Shown here in pieces: positions 5,999-6,183 of a DNA stretch of 6,183 nucleotides. The stretch spans positions 1 through 6,183 of the forward strand of contig JAEOTD010000058.1 of assembly GCA_016839995.1 (NCBI GenBank). The letters are read 5' to 3'. A program made the translations under genes and the position numbers. The DNA is from Candidatus Hermodarchaeota archaeon (GTDB taxonomy: Archaea > Asgardarchaeota > Hermodarchaeia > Hermodarchaeales > Hermodarchaeaceae). Under the pieces are notes generated by a model. That model saw nothing but the letters and a program-made list of their open reading frames with translations, was not told the origin of the DNA and ran no database searches. Position 1 is the first letter of the stretch. Every line of letters starts with the position of its first letter.

Positions 5999-6183
5999 AG
6001 TTATCTATCCGTTTTGCGTTTTCCGCAGAACGTATATAAACTCCAATACGATTTAGCAAACCTTGAGCGGGTACAGTATACCGAAAGTATTTTTTTGCAT
6101 CACAGTGTTTCGATGCTCGCAACGCTAGAATAAACACACCAGCGATAGAGCAACCTTATAATAGTGAAACTACGAAGAGAACA
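5999..6183. other. Non-coding region upstream of the Orc1/Cdc6-like gene
   Basis: I find no convincing gene here. Besides the TATA box it holds a palindromic stretch GGTACAGTATACC (6070-6082), a run of seven T at 6090-6096 and an inverted repeat GCATC/GATGC (6097-6101 and 6112-6116). A TATA-like CTTATAATAG near 6155-6164 could belong to a plus-strand gene starting beyond the right edge. Archaeal origins often sit beside orc1/cdc6 genes, but I do not recognise a clear origin recognition box. Confidence 0.3.
6033..6040 (-). promoter_or_regulatory. TATA box of the Orc1/Cdc6-like gene
   Basis: On the minus strand GTTTATATACG gives a strong TATA box centred near 6036. The predicted transcript start is near 6010, leaving a leader of about a dozen bases before the ATG at 5998. 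No Shine-Dalgarno sequence is seen. Between TATA and start lies TGCGGAAAACGCA, with 4-base inverted arms, which could be a regulatory site but is short. Confidence 0.6.

Noticed and set aside
5949..6137. A 62-codon minus-strand open frame with a GTG start overlapping the start of the ATPase gene
   Set aside because: It contains the ATPase promoter, overlaps the ATPase N-terminus in another frame and resembles no family I know. A TATA-like stretch near 6156-6163 is well placed for it, but that alone is weak.

Overview
This window reads as archaeal chromosomal DNA. The genes have archaeal counterparts: a radical SAM tetraether lipid synthase, a DUF99/UPF0215 protein, an Orc1/Cdc6-like AAA+ ATPase and a small leaderless ribbon-helix-helix regulator. 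Archaeal BRE/TATA-like elements lie about 25-35 bases before several start codons, and Shine-Dalgarno sequences are mostly absent. Base composition is moderate to slightly AT-rich. The lineage cannot be fixed from the sequence; an Asgard or TACK archaeon would fit, but that is a guess. There are no rRNA or tRNA genes, CRISPR arrays, insertion sequences or other obvious mobile elements.

Layout. Positions 1-1110 (minus) hold most of a multi-pass membrane protein that runs off the left edge. It is divergent from the myo-inositol-1-phosphate synthase gene (about 1260-2345, plus) across a 149-base promoter region. The synthase gene converges, with 15 bases between stops, on a 65-residue ribbon-helix-helix regulator (2361-2558, minus). 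The regulator is divergent from the tetraether synthase gene tes (2719-4236, plus). Next on the same strand is a DUF99 protein (4300-4884). It converges, with 19 bases between stops, on an Orc1/Cdc6-like ATPase (4904-5998, minus). The last 185 bases are non-coding sequence upstream of that ATPase gene.

How the genes may work together. Two genes supply archaeal membrane lipid chemistry. Inositol-1-phosphate synthase makes the polar head precursor used for archaetidylinositol, and Tes joins the tails of archaeol chains to make membrane-spanning tetraethers. The regulator between them has repeated motifs over its own start and faces a tes leader carrying overlapping inverted repeats, so local control of lipid composition is plausible but unproven. 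The DUF99 and Orc1/Cdc6-like proteins belong to DNA-related families. Both carry substitutions at positions normally central to catalysis (acidic residues in DUF99, the Walker A lysine in the ATPase). These are the most unusual protein-level observations here.
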